Shown piece by piece: positions 52,039 through 60,059 of a DNA stretch of 64,000 nt; the first letter of the stretch is position 1; every line of letters begins with the position of its first letter. The notes below the pieces were generated by a model that did no database searches, had not been told where the DNA came from, and saw nothing but the letters and a program-made list of their open reading frames with translations. The translations under genes and the position numbers were made by a program. This stretch comes from Alphaproteobacteria bacterium. Its GTDB lineage: Bacteria > Myxococcota_A > UBA796 > UBA2385. The stretch is taken from positions 36,730 to 100,729 of the forward strand of contig JACKEY010000020.1 in NCBI GenBank assembly GCA_020632755.1, given 5' to 3'.

Positions 52039-53226
52039 TCAGCCCTTCTTCTTTCGGGGCAGCGTGCCCATCATCTTCGCGATGATGTTGAGCATCACCT
52101 CGTCCGCGCCGCCGCCGATGCTGATGAGCCGCCCGTCCCGGTAGAACCGGGCCACGCTGCTCTCCCACATGAAGCCCATGCCGCCCCAGTACTGCAGGCA
52201 GCTGTCGGCGACCTCGCGGGCCAGCCGGCCGGCCTTGAGCTTGCACATGCTCGCCAGCTTCACGACCTCGTTGCTGGCCATCAGCTCGCCCTTCTCCTGC
52301 TCGGCGACGTAGAGCTCGGTGGTCCGGTAGACCAGCGCGCGCAGCAGCTCGACCTCGGTCTGCAGCTCGGCCAGCTTGTGGTGCACGACCTGGTTGTCCA
52401 GGATGCTCTGGCCGAAGGCCTGGCGCTGGCCGGCGTAGTCGATGGTGTCCTGGATGCAGTTCTCCAGCCCCTTGATGACGTTGGCGGCGCCCCACAGGCG
52501 TTCTTCCTGGAACTGGGCCATCTGCATCATGAAGCCGAAGCCCTCGCCGCCGATCAGGTTCTCCTGCGGGACGCGCACGTCGTCGAAGTAGATCTGCGCC
52601 GTGTCGCTGGCCCACATGCCGAGCTTGTGCAGCTTGCGGCTGCGCTCGATGCCCTTGGCGTCCATCGGGATCATGATGAGCGACTTGTTCAGGTGCGCCT
52701 TGCCGTCGCTGGTGTTGGCCAGGCAGCACATCCAGTCGGCCTGGAAGCCGTTGGTGATCCACATCTTGCCGCCGTTGATCACGTAGTCCCCGCCGTCCTT
52801 GCGGGCGGTGGTCGTGATGTTGGCGACGTCGCTGCCGGCGCCGACCTCGGACACGCCCACGCAGCCGACCATGTCGCCGGCGATGGCCGGGGCCAGGAAG
52901 TTGCGCTTCAGGCTGTCGCTGCCGAAGTTGGCCAGGGCCGGGGTGCACATGTCGGTCTGCACGCCGATCGCCATGCTGACGGCCGCGCTGCGGCAGCGGC
53001 CGAGCTCCTCGGCCAGGATGACGTTGTGGGTGTAGTCCAGCCCCAGCCCGCCGTACTCCTCGGCCCGGTTCACGCCGAGCAGCCCCAGATCGCCCATCTT
53101 CTTGAACAGCTCGTGGGCGGGGAAGATCTTCGCTTCCTCCCACTCGTCGCAGTGGGGGTTGATCTCGTGGTCGACGAACTTGCGGACGAGGGAGCGGATG
53201 TCCTCGTGCGTCTCGGTCAGCTTCAT
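52039..53226 (-). CDS. Acyl-CoA dehydrogenase, IVD/LCAD-type base
   Basis: The 395-residue flavoenzyme oxidises an acyl-CoA to the 2-enoyl-CoA and passes electrons to ETF. The family phrases are VGVSEVGAGSDVANITTTAR, NGGKMWITNG and QYWGGMGFMWES. At the C-terminal site where short- and medium-chain enzymes have the Tyr-Glu-Gly base, this protein reads ISIGGGADE, so Glu is absent. A Glu-Glu-Arg-Leu in QFQEERLWGAANVI matches the alternative base position of isovaleryl- and long-chain-type enzymes. It abuts the 51190 gene with the shared palindrome TGATCA. A TACCCT box lies on the minus strand at 53255-53260. Confidence 0.95.
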   Translation of the reverse strand: MKLTETHEDIRSLVRKFVDHEINPHCDEWEEAKIFPAHELFKKMGDLGLLGVNRAEEYGGLGLDYTHNVILAEELGRCRSAAVSMAIGVQTDMCTPALANFGSDSLKRNFLAPAIAGDMVGCVGVSEVGAGSDVANITTTARKDGGDYVINGGKMWITNGFQADWMCCLANTSDGKAHLNKSLIMIPMDAKGIERSRKLHKLGMWASDTAQIYFDDVRVPQENLIGGEGFGFMMQMAQFQEERLWGAANVIKGLENCIQDTIDYAGQRQAFGQSILDNQVVHHKLAELQTEVELLRALVYRTTELYVAEQEKGELMASNEVVKLASMCKLKAGRLAREVADSCLQYWGGMGFMWESSVARFYRDGRLISIGGGADEVMLNIIAKMMGTLPRKKKG

Positions 53227-53404
53227 GGGGGCTCCCAGGGCGGGGGGACGAGGCAGGGTATCCGGTGGAGGGAGGGGATCTCGACCTGTCGCGAGACAAG
53301 GTGCGACACCGTGCGGCGCGGTGGCTGTGTCACGGTGGGACCACTGCCGGATCGCCGCGCGCCGCCACCCGTCGCGCGCCCGGCTTCCGCCCCAGGAGGC
53401 CCCC

Positions 53405-54550
53405 TTGGCCCTCGGCCGCCTCTCGCCCGGTGACCCCGTCGGACCGCTCCGCTTCGTGCAGGAGCTGGCCGGGGCCGGGCGGGTGCGCGAGCTGCTGGCA
53501 GAGCACCCCCGCAAGGGCACCCTGCATCGCGTCCAGCTGGTCCTCGAGGGGCCGCCGGGCATGGACGCCCGGCTGGTCGACCTGTCCCGCCGGCAGTCGG
53601 CGCTCAAGCACCCCAACCTGCTGCCCGTGTCCGACGTGATCGACGTCGGCGGCATCGTCGGCATCGTGTCCCGCGCCCTGGACGGCGAGACCCTGCGCGA
53701 GCGCATCCAGCGTGACGGCCCCATGGCCCTGCCCGACGCCCTGCGCGTCGTCGAGCAGGTGCTCGCCGGCCTCGACGCGGCCCACCGCGCCGGGCTGGTC
53801 CACGGCGATCTCCAGGCCCGCGACGTGCGGGTGCAGGACATGCCGGGTGGGGTGCACGTGCGCGTCGCGAACCTGGGCGTCACGCACCTGACCGGCGAGC
53901 GCCGCGGCGGGCCCGGCGCCCCCGAGCTGCTCGACGACCCCGACGGCGCCGACGAGCGCACCGACGTCTTCGGCGTTGGCGCCCTGCTCTTCGAGCTGCT
54001 GGCCGGACAGCCCGCCTTCCCCGCCTTCGACCCCGTCGCCCTGCGCCAGGGCCGGCACGGGGACCTGGCGGCGGCCCGGCCCGACTGCCCCGCCGGGCTG
54101 GTCGCGGTCGTGCACGACTGCCTGCAGGTCGATCCCCTGCGGCGGCCGGCCGACTGCGTGTTGCTCGGCGAGCTGGTCAGCGGCGCGGTCGGCGCCGGCC
54201 GGCCCGGCGTGCGGACCCTGCAGGTCACCGAGCGGCCCGACGAGTTCCACCGCGTCGCCGCCCCCGACTCGTCTGGCGCCCACGTCGCCGTGCACACGCA
54301 CGAGATCGTCCCGGATCGGACCGCGCCGTCCTCGGCCCCGACCCGGGCCCCCGCCCCGCGGGCGACCCCGCAGCCGCGGGCGGCCGATCCCCTCGCCCAC
54401 CTGCGGGAGCGGGCCCGTCAGTCCATCGACGCGGCCCCGCCCCAGCCCGCGGCCCGCAAGCGGGCGGGCGGCAGCCGGGTGGCGCTCATCCTGGGCGGCC
54501 TGGGCGCGGCGATCGCCCTGTCGATCGGCGTGTGGATGGCGGTCGGCTGA
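53405..54550 (+). CDS. Ser/Thr-kinase-like pseudokinase with C-terminal membrane helix
   Basis: The 381-residue protein has a kinase fold without its catalytic residues. The catalytic loop is HGDLQARDV at 133-141 instead of His-Arg-Asp-Leu-Lys-Pro-x-Asn, so the Lys is Gln and the Asn is Asp. The DFG site reads ANLGV with Asn156 in place of Asp, and no Gly-rich loop or Ala-Ile-Lys is found. Helices beyond (ERTDVFGVGALLFELLAGQP) are normal. A long Pro/Ala linker leads to a helix near residues 358-379. Start is a TTG at 53405 with AGGAGG five bases upstream. It precedes an active-looking kinase gene with a 123-bp gap and has similar segment order, so it may regulate that kinase. Confidence 0.82.
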   Translation: MALGRLSPGDPVGPLRFVQELAGAGRVRELLAEHPRKGTLHRVQLVLEGPPGMDARLVDLSRRQSALKHPNLLPVSDVIDVGGIVGIVSRALDGETLRERIQRDGPMALPDALRVVEQVLAGLDAAHRAGLVHGDLQARDVRVQDMPGGVHVRVANLGVTHLTGERRGGPGAPELLDDPDGADERTDVFGVGALLFELLAGQPAFPAFDPVALRQGRHGDLAAARPDCPAGLVAVVHDCLQVDPLRRPADCVLLGELVSGAVGAGRPGVRTLQVTERPDEFHRVAAPDSSGAHVAVHTHEIVPDRTAPSSAPTRAPAPRATPQPRAADPLAHLRERARQSIDAAPPQPAARKRAGGSRVALILGGLGAAIALSIGVWMAVG

Positions 54551-54673
54551 CCCCTGGCCGCGCTGCCCGTGGGCAACGAGACAGGTGGCGACACCGGGGT
54601 GTAACCGGTGACCCTACCCTGAGGGCTCCTCCAAGAAGCGCCGCTGCGCGGTGTCGTCGGGAGGGGAGGCCGC

Positions 54674-56524
54674 ATGACGTCCGCCACCGCGCCCCGGACC
54701 CTGGAACCCGGCGCCCACCTGGGCCGCCTGCGGGTGGTCCGCAGGCTGGGAGAGGGAGGCCTCGCCAAGGTCTACCTGGCCGAGCACGAGGTGCTGCAGA
54801 GCTGCCACGCCATCAAGCTGTTGCACGTGCACCGGCCCGGGCTGGTCGACCGGCTGGTCCAGGAAGGACGGATCCAGGCGCGGCTGCGGCACCCCAACAT
54901 CGTCGCGGTCACCGATGTCGTCGACGTGGGCGGCGCCGTCGGGCTGGTCATGGAGTACGTCGATGGCCCGACGCTGCGCACCCACATCGACGAGCAGGGC
55001 GCGCTCGACCTGAGCGAGGCGGTCGAGCTGTTCGGCCAGGTGCTCGCGGGGGTCGGCGCCGCCCACGCCGAGGGCGTGCTGCACCGCGACCTCAAGCCTG
55101 GCAACGTGCTGCTCGCCTCGCTGGGCGGCGGGTGGCTGGCCAAGGTGACCGACTTTGGCATCGCCAAGATCGTCGGCGCCGAAGGGCGGCGCATGACCCG
55201 CACGGGCGTGATGATGGGCACCCCCGGCTACATGGCGCCCGAGCAGTACAGCGACGCGGCCCACGTCGACGAGCGGGCCGACATCTTCGCGCTGGGCGTG
55301 ATGCTCTACGACATGCTGGCCGGCGTGGGGCCCTTCGAGGGCGGCGATCTCTACGCCGTGCTCGACGCGACCGTGCGCGGCCGCTTCCGTCCGCTGGACG
55401 AGCTGCGGCCCGACTGTCCCGACGCGCTGATCTCGCTGGTGCACGACTGCCTGGCGCCCGAGGCCGGGGACCGGCCCGCCTCCTGTCGCGCCATCGAGGC
55501 CCGGCTCCAGGCCCTGCCCCGCGGTGTGCGCGAGCGGGCGCTGGGCCCGCTGCGCGTGACCGAGCGCGCAGGCGCCTTCCGCGAGCAGCAGGTCTGGAAC
55601 GCCGAAGACACCATGGACCTCGAGATCGTCGCGCCGGAGATCGTGCCGGCGCCGACGGCGGTGCCCACCCAGGCCCCCTCCCGCGCTCGCTCCGCCGCCT
55701 CCCGCGGTCCGAACACCTGGGACCCGGACGCCGAGCCCGACATGCCCGACCCGCTGGCCGCCGCGCGGGCCCGCGCCAAGGCCGCCCCCGTGCGCACCGA
55801 GCCGCCGCGCACGCGGTCCTCCGAGCGCTCGCTGGGCCAGGCGGTCCGCCAGCGGCTCGCATTGATGCTGCCCGCACGCGCGGACGGGCCGACGGTGGCC
55901 GGGCCGCCGACCGAGTCCTACTCCCGCTACTCGATGCTCGAGCCGCGGGGCTACGCAGAGGGCCGGTCCCTGCGGCGCCGCTACGACGCCGCGCCGGCGC
56001 CGACGGGCGACCTGCTCAAGCGCGGGCCCTCGCGCCTGCGGCGGGCCGGCCTGGTCGCGGCGGTCATGTTCGCCGCGGCGCTGGCCGTGGTGGTCATCGG
56101 CGGCACCTGGGCGCGGTCCGAGGCGCTCGCCCTCACGACGGCCGAGGTCGCCCTGCACGATGCCGACGCTGCCTTGATCGGCGCGGTCGAGCGGCAGCAG
56201 GGGCTCGCGGCCCGGCTGGTCGCCGCCGGCGCGGAAGCCGAGCCCCTCGAGGCCGCGCTCGAGCAGTTCCGCACCGGGTCCTCCGACGCGGCCCGGGTGC
56301 AGGCCGCGCAGCGCCTGGTCGGAGCCCTCCGGACCGGCTTCCGATCCCTGCCGCCCGCGGCCGGTTCCGATGCCGCCGCGCGCTCGGCCATCGAGCTCGA
56401 GCTGCAGGACCTCGACGCGGCCGCCCTCGCTCGCAGCCAGGCCGTCGGCCGTCGCGACGGGCTGCGCGCCTCGCCCGGCGGGCAGCTGGCGCAGGCGCTG
56501 GGCTGGGCCACTCCGTCGCGCTGA
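54674..56524 (+). CDS. Membrane-anchored Ser/Thr protein kinase
   Basis: The 616-residue kinase has all Hanks motifs: a Gly-rich loop (LGEGGLAKV), Lys48 in CHAIKLLH, the catalytic loop HRDLKPGN at 137-144, DFG at 160-162, MMGTPGYMAPEQ and ERADIFALGVMLYDMLAG. A linker of about 150 residues follows, then a membrane helix at 458-479 and an extracytoplasmic helical domain of about 135 residues rich in Ala/Glu. This sensor end is likely coiled coil. GGGAGGGGAGG precedes the ATG, and a TACCCT box is at 54615. The adjacent pseudokinase gene suggests a two-protein signalling unit. Confidence 0.95.
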   Translation: MTSATAPRTLEPGAHLGRLRVVRRLGEGGLAKVYLAEHEVLQSCHAIKLLHVHRPGLVDRLVQEGRIQARLRHPNIVAVTDVVDVGGAVGLVMEYVDGPTLRTHIDEQGALDLSEAVELFGQVLAGVGAAHAEGVLHRDLKPGNVLLASLGGGWLAKVTDFGIAKIVGAEGRRMTRTGVMMGTPGYMAPEQYSDAAHVDERADIFALGVMLYDMLAGVGPFEGGDLYAVLDATVRGRFRPLDELRPDCPDALISLVHDCLAPEAGDRPASCRAIEARLQALPRGVRERALGPLRVTERAGAFREQQVWNAEDTMDLEIVAPEIVPAPTAVPTQAPSRARSAASRGPNTWDPDAEPDMPDPLAAARARAKAAPVRTEPPRTRSSERSLGQAVRQRLALMLPARADGPTVAGPPTESYSRYSMLEPRGYAEGRSLRRRYDAAPAPTGDLLKRGPSRLRRAGLVAAVMFAAALAVVVIGGTWARSEALALTTAEVALHDADAALIGAVERQQGLAARLVAAGAEAEPLEAALEQFRTGSSDAARVQAAQRLVGALRTGFRSLPPAAGSDAAARSAIELELQDLDAAALARSQAVGRRDGLRASPGGQLAQALGWATPSR

Positions 56525-56579
56525 TGCCGCTGGACGCGCTGCCTGGAGTGGCTACATCGCCCGCCTCCCGGAGCCGTCC

Positions 56580-57602
56580 ATGGAACCCGTCGCCCTCGAG
56601 ATCCGCCAGCAGCTGATGGCCCAGGCCCAGGGCAGCATGCGCCTGACGCTGGCCTACATCGGCGTCACCAACCAGCTGTTCCCCGCCCTGCAGGCCGGCC
56701 CCCTGGACGTGGCCGGGCTGGCCGCCGCCGCCGACGTGGACCTCCGCTACACCGAGCGCTGGACGGACGCCGCCGCGGCCTTCGGGCTCATCGAGCGCAC
56801 CGCCGCGGGCTTCGCCCTGACCGAGCTCGGCGCCGCCTTCCTGCCCGACCGTCCGGGCAGCCAGTTCGGCACCGCGCTGATGGCGGTGCTCAGCACCCAC
56901 GTCGGCCAGCGGGCCGCCGCGCTGATGCCGTCGGGCGACGTCGCCGGCGAAGGCGTGCTGGGCGAGATCACGACCCTGGGCCCGTGGTTCGGCCCGATGC
57001 TCGAGACGAACTTCGGCGCCTTCTTCGAAGAGCAGATCCTGCCCGCCGTGCCCGCGCTGGCCGAGATCGGCGCCCGCGGCGGCCTGGCCGTGGACCTGGG
57101 CTGCGGCAACGGCTGGTACCTGCGCCGGCTGGCCGCCCGCTTCCCCAAGCTGCGCGGCGTCGGGCTGGACATGGTCCCCGACAACATCGCCGGCGCCCGC
57201 GCGCGGGCCGAAGCCGCCGGGCTGGCCGGCCGACTGGACTTCCACCAGGGCGACATCCACCACTTCTCCGTCGACGAGCCCGCCGACCTGGTCGTGATGA
57301 ACCGCGCCCTGCACCACGTCTGGGCCGACGGCCCCGACCGCATCGCCCGCATCCTGCGCGACCACCTCGCCGAAGACGGCGTCGTCGCCATCTGGGAGCC
57401 CCGCTGGCCCGACGACCCGGCCATCCTCGGCGGCAGCCCCAAGCTGCGCGGCCTGTCCTTCATGCACCTCAACGAGCACGTCCAGGGCAACCACCTCCTC
57501 ACGCCGGCCCTCATCCAGGACGCCTTCGCCGCGGTCGACATGGACTCCGAGGTCTTCCTGTTCGCCGACGACACCGAGATGGTCGTGGTCGCTCGCCGGT
57601 AG
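56580..57602 (+). CDS. SAM-dependent methyltransferase with N-terminal winged helix
   Basis: The 340-residue protein has an N-terminal helical/winged-helix segment (QLFPALQAGPLDVAGLAAAA) as in O-methyltransferase-like proteins. A class I methyltransferase domain begins at AVDLGCGNGWYLRRLAARFP (motif I from about residue 170), followed by HQGDIHHFSVDEPADLVVMN and WEPRWP. This Rv2258c-like architecture is common, usually of unknown substrate. The ATG at 56580 has GGAG upstream. It begins 56 bp after the kinase. Confidence 0.88.
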   Translation: MEPVALEIRQQLMAQAQGSMRLTLAYIGVTNQLFPALQAGPLDVAGLAAAADVDLRYTERWTDAAAAFGLIERTAAGFALTELGAAFLPDRPGSQFGTALMAVLSTHVGQRAAALMPSGDVAGEGVLGEITTLGPWFGPMLETNFGAFFEEQILPAVPALAEIGARGGLAVDLGCGNGWYLRRLAARFPKLRGVGLDMVPDNIAGARARAEAAGLAGRLDFHQGDIHHFSVDEPADLVVMNRALHHVWADGPDRIARILRDHLAEDGVVAIWEPRWPDDPAILGGSPKLRGLSFMHLNEHVQGNHLLTPALIQDAFAAVDMDSEVFLFADDTEMVVVARR

Positions 57603-57648
57603 CGCCTCCCGGCGAAGCGATAGGCTGCCGCCTCCCCCGGGAGCCGCC

Positions 57649-58836
57649 GTGACCGCCTGCAACCCCGCCCTCGACCTGGACCGCCTGGCCTTCCCGCTCA
57701 GCGACGAGCAGCGTCTGCTGGCCGACGTCGCGCGCAGCTTCGCCTGGGACCGGCTGGCGCCCGGCGCCCACGACCGCGACCGCACCGGCGAGTACCCGCG
57801 TACCTTCGTCGACGAGCTCGCCGCGCTCGGCCTGCTGGCCATGAAGGTGTCGGCCGACTGGGGCGGCAGCGCGCTGGACAACGTCGGCTACGTGCTGGCG
57901 ATGGAAGCGGTGGCCGAAGCCGACGCGTCCACCGCCGTCATCCTGGCCGCCAGCAACATGGCGACCTGGATCATCGATCAGCACGGCAGCACCGAGCAGT
58001 GCGACCAGTGGCTGCGCCCCTACGCCGCCGGCGAGCTCGGCCCCGTCAGCTTCGCCCTGACCGAGCCCCACTGCGGCAGCGACGCCAGCGCCCTGCGCAC
58101 CCAGGCCGTGCGCGACGGCGACGGCTACCGGCTGACCGGCCAGAAGATGTGGATCACCTCGGGGGCCTTCGCCGGGTTGCACCTGGTCTTCGCCTGCACG
58201 GGAGAAGGTCCGCGCGGCATCTCCTGCTTCCTGGTGCCGGCGGGGGCCGAGGGCCTCGCCATCGGTCGGGAGGAGGACAAGATGGGCCAGCGCGCGTCGG
58301 GCACCGTGGCGCTGCACCTCGACGACGTGTTCGTGCCGGCCGACCAGCGGATCGGCGAAGAAGGCCAGGGCTACGGCATCGCGCTGTCGGCCCTGGCCGC
58401 CGGGCGGGTCGGCATGGCGGGGCTCTGCATCGGCATCGGCGAGGCCGCCCTGGCCGCGGGCCTGCGCTATGCCGCCGATCGCAGGGCCTTCGGCAAGCGC
58501 GTGCTGGACTTCCAGAACAGCCGCTTCCAGCTGGCCGACTGCCGCGTCGAGCTCGACGCCGCCTGGCTGCTCGCCCTGCGCGGCGCGCGGCTGCTGGACC
58601 AGGGCCACCGCGCGGCGGCCGAGTCCAGCGCCGCCAAGCTCTACGCCAGCGAAGCCACCGGCCGGGTCGTCGACCGGATGGTCCAGCTGCACGGCGGCTA
58701 CGGCTACAGCCGCGAGTACGACATCGAGCGCTACTACCGGGACGCGCGCATCACGCGCATCTACGAAGGCAGCAGCGAGATCCAGCGCCTGGTGCTGGCC
58801 CGGGCCCTGGTCGACAGCCTGGAGGTGCCCGCATGA
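57649..58836 (+). CDS. Acyl-CoA dehydrogenase, short/medium-chain type
   Basis: The 395-residue enzyme carries the full short-chain acyl-CoA dehydrogenase pattern: FALTEPHCGSDASALRTQAV, GQKMWITSG, HGGYGYSREYDIERYYRDAR and the C-terminal RIYEGSSEIQRLV with the catalytic Glu. It is distinct from the IVD-type enzyme at 52039. The GTG at 57649 has CGGGAG upstream and a TAGGCT box at 57621. Its stop overlaps the ATG of pth2 (ATGA), an unusual pairing of fatty-acid and translation genes. Confidence 0.95.
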   Translation: MTACNPALDLDRLAFPLSDEQRLLADVARSFAWDRLAPGAHDRDRTGEYPRTFVDELAALGLLAMKVSADWGGSALDNVGYVLAMEAVAEADASTAVILAASNMATWIIDQHGSTEQCDQWLRPYAAGELGPVSFALTEPHCGSDASALRTQAVRDGDGYRLTGQKMWITSGAFAGLHLVFACTGEGPRGISCFLVPAGAEGLAIGREEDKMGQRASGTVALHLDDVFVPADQRIGEEGQGYGIALSALAAGRVGMAGLCIGIGEAALAAGLRYAADRRAFGKRVLDFQNSRFQLADCRVELDAAWLLALRGARLLDQGHRAAAESSAAKLYASEATGRVVDRMVQLHGGYGYSREYDIERYYRDARITRIYEGSSEIQRLVLARALVDSLEVPA

Positions 58837-59291
58837 CCGAGCCGACCCGCTGCAAGCAGGTGCTGCTGTACCGACGCGATCTGCAGATGCGCAAGGGCAA
58901 GATCGCGGCCCAGTGCGCCCACGCCAGCCTGGCCGTGTTCCTGCGCCGCCAGGCCCGCGCCGTGGCTGTCGCCGTCGACGATGCCGGCCAGCCGCTCGAC
59001 GCCCTCGACCCGGCCACGACCCTGGTGCTGCCGCTGACCGCCGACATGGCGTCGTGGGTCCGCGCCGGCTCGGCCAAGGTGGTGCTCTCGGTCGAAGACG
59101 AAGCCGCCCTGCTGACCGCCCACCGCCTGGCCCAGGAAGCCGGGCTGCCCTGCGCCCTCATCCGCGACAGCGGCCGCACCGAGTTCGGCGGGGTGCCCAC
59201 CTACACGGCGGTCGCCATCGGCCCGGCGCGCCTCGACCTCATCGACCCCATCACCGGGCCCGACGGGGCGGTGGCGACCAAGCTGGCCTGA
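58833..59291 (+). CDS. Peptidyl-tRNA hydrolase 2 (PTH2 family)
   Basis: This 152-residue enzyme belongs to the archaeal/eukaryotic-type peptidyl-tRNA hydrolase group, which frees stalled peptidyl-tRNA and is unrelated to bacterial Pth. The pattern KQVLLYRRDLQMRKGKIAAQ with CAHASLAVF is typical, as are TEFGGVPTYTAVAIGPA and LIDPITG near the end. A stretch of about 15 residues in the middle (AVDDAGQPLDALDPATTL) looks like an insertion. The gene overlaps the upstream acyl-CoA dehydrogenase. Some bacteria have Pth2; its transfer from archaea is possible. Confidence 0.88.
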   Translation: MTEPTRCKQVLLYRRDLQMRKGKIAAQCAHASLAVFLRRQARAVAVAVDDAGQPLDALDPATTLVLPLTADMASWVRAGSAKVVLSVEDEAALLTAHRLAQEAGLPCALIRDSGRTEFGGVPTYTAVAIGPARLDLIDPITGPDGAVATKLA

Positions 59292-59297
59292 CCGGCG

Positions 59298-59966
59298 TCA
59301 CATCGGGACGCGCAGGTTCAGCTCGTCGAGCAGCAGCACGGCGATCTGCTGCTCGGTCAGGCCCTGGTCGCGCCACACGGCGACGAGCCCATCGAGCATG
59401 GCGCTTTGGCGGCCGCTGTGACGGGCATGGGCCAGGATCCGCTCGGGATCGACGTGGAAGGTCACGGGGCCCTTCGGCGAGCTCGGGAACATGGTGCTCA
59501 GCTCGGCGCTGTCGTCGTCGTCGTCCCCCGGCGCAGGCCGGCAGGCGGCGGTGTCGTCTTCGGTGGCGCGGGCCCTGGCCGAGTCGTCCTCGGGCGGGGC
59601 CCTCATGTCCTGGGCATGGGTCAGGGTCTCGACGGCGTCGGGATCCTCGCCCAGCTGGCGCAGCAGACGCCGGGCCTGCTGGCGCCGCAGCTCGTAGACG
59701 CGGGCATCGAGGCGCTGCAGTCCGATGGGATCCGTGGCGAGCAGCGCCTCGACGGTGCGCGCGTGCCGGATGATCCAGCGCGCGGCACGCCTGTGGCGGG
59801 GGTTGCTCTGCTGCGCCTGGGCCCAGGCTCGGCGGACCCGCACCGCGTCGGTGATGGCCTCGACCGGCGCGCCCGGTCGGAGCGACAGCCACTGCCAGAG
59901 GTCGTCCGCGTCGACCGCGTCCAGGAAGTCCAACAGCTCCGCGGCGTCGACTCGAGACGCGGCCAT
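59298..59966 (-). CDS. Hypothetical helical protein
   Basis: This 222-residue soluble protein has no signal peptide. The first half is helical and Arg-rich (DAVRVRRAWAQAQQSNPRHR, RIYELRRQQARRLLRQL-like), a middle part is acidic with DDDDDSAEL, and the end reads LTEQQIAVLLLDELNLRVP, a short helical tail. The ATG at 59966 was preferred to the TTG two codons earlier because GGAG fits. A TACAGT box lies at 60006-60011 on the minus strand. It is convergent with pth2. No family recognised. Confidence 0.7.
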   Translation of the reverse strand: MAASRVDAAELLDFLDAVDADDLWQWLSLRPGAPVEAITDAVRVRRAWAQAQQSNPRHRRAARWIIRHARTVEALLATDPIGLQRLDARVYELRRQQARRLLRQLGEDPDAVETLTHAQDMRAPPEDDSARARATEDDTAACRPAPGDDDDDSAELSTMFPSSPKGPVTFHVDPERILAHARHSGRQSAMLDGLVAVWRDQGLTEQQIAVLLLDELNLRVPM

Positions 59967-60059
59967 GGGCAAGCTCCAAGCAGCTCGACCCCCCCCTCAC
60001 GCCTGACTGTATGCCATGGAGAACGCCGTCTCTCGCGTCACCGAACGCAACGCCGCGGG

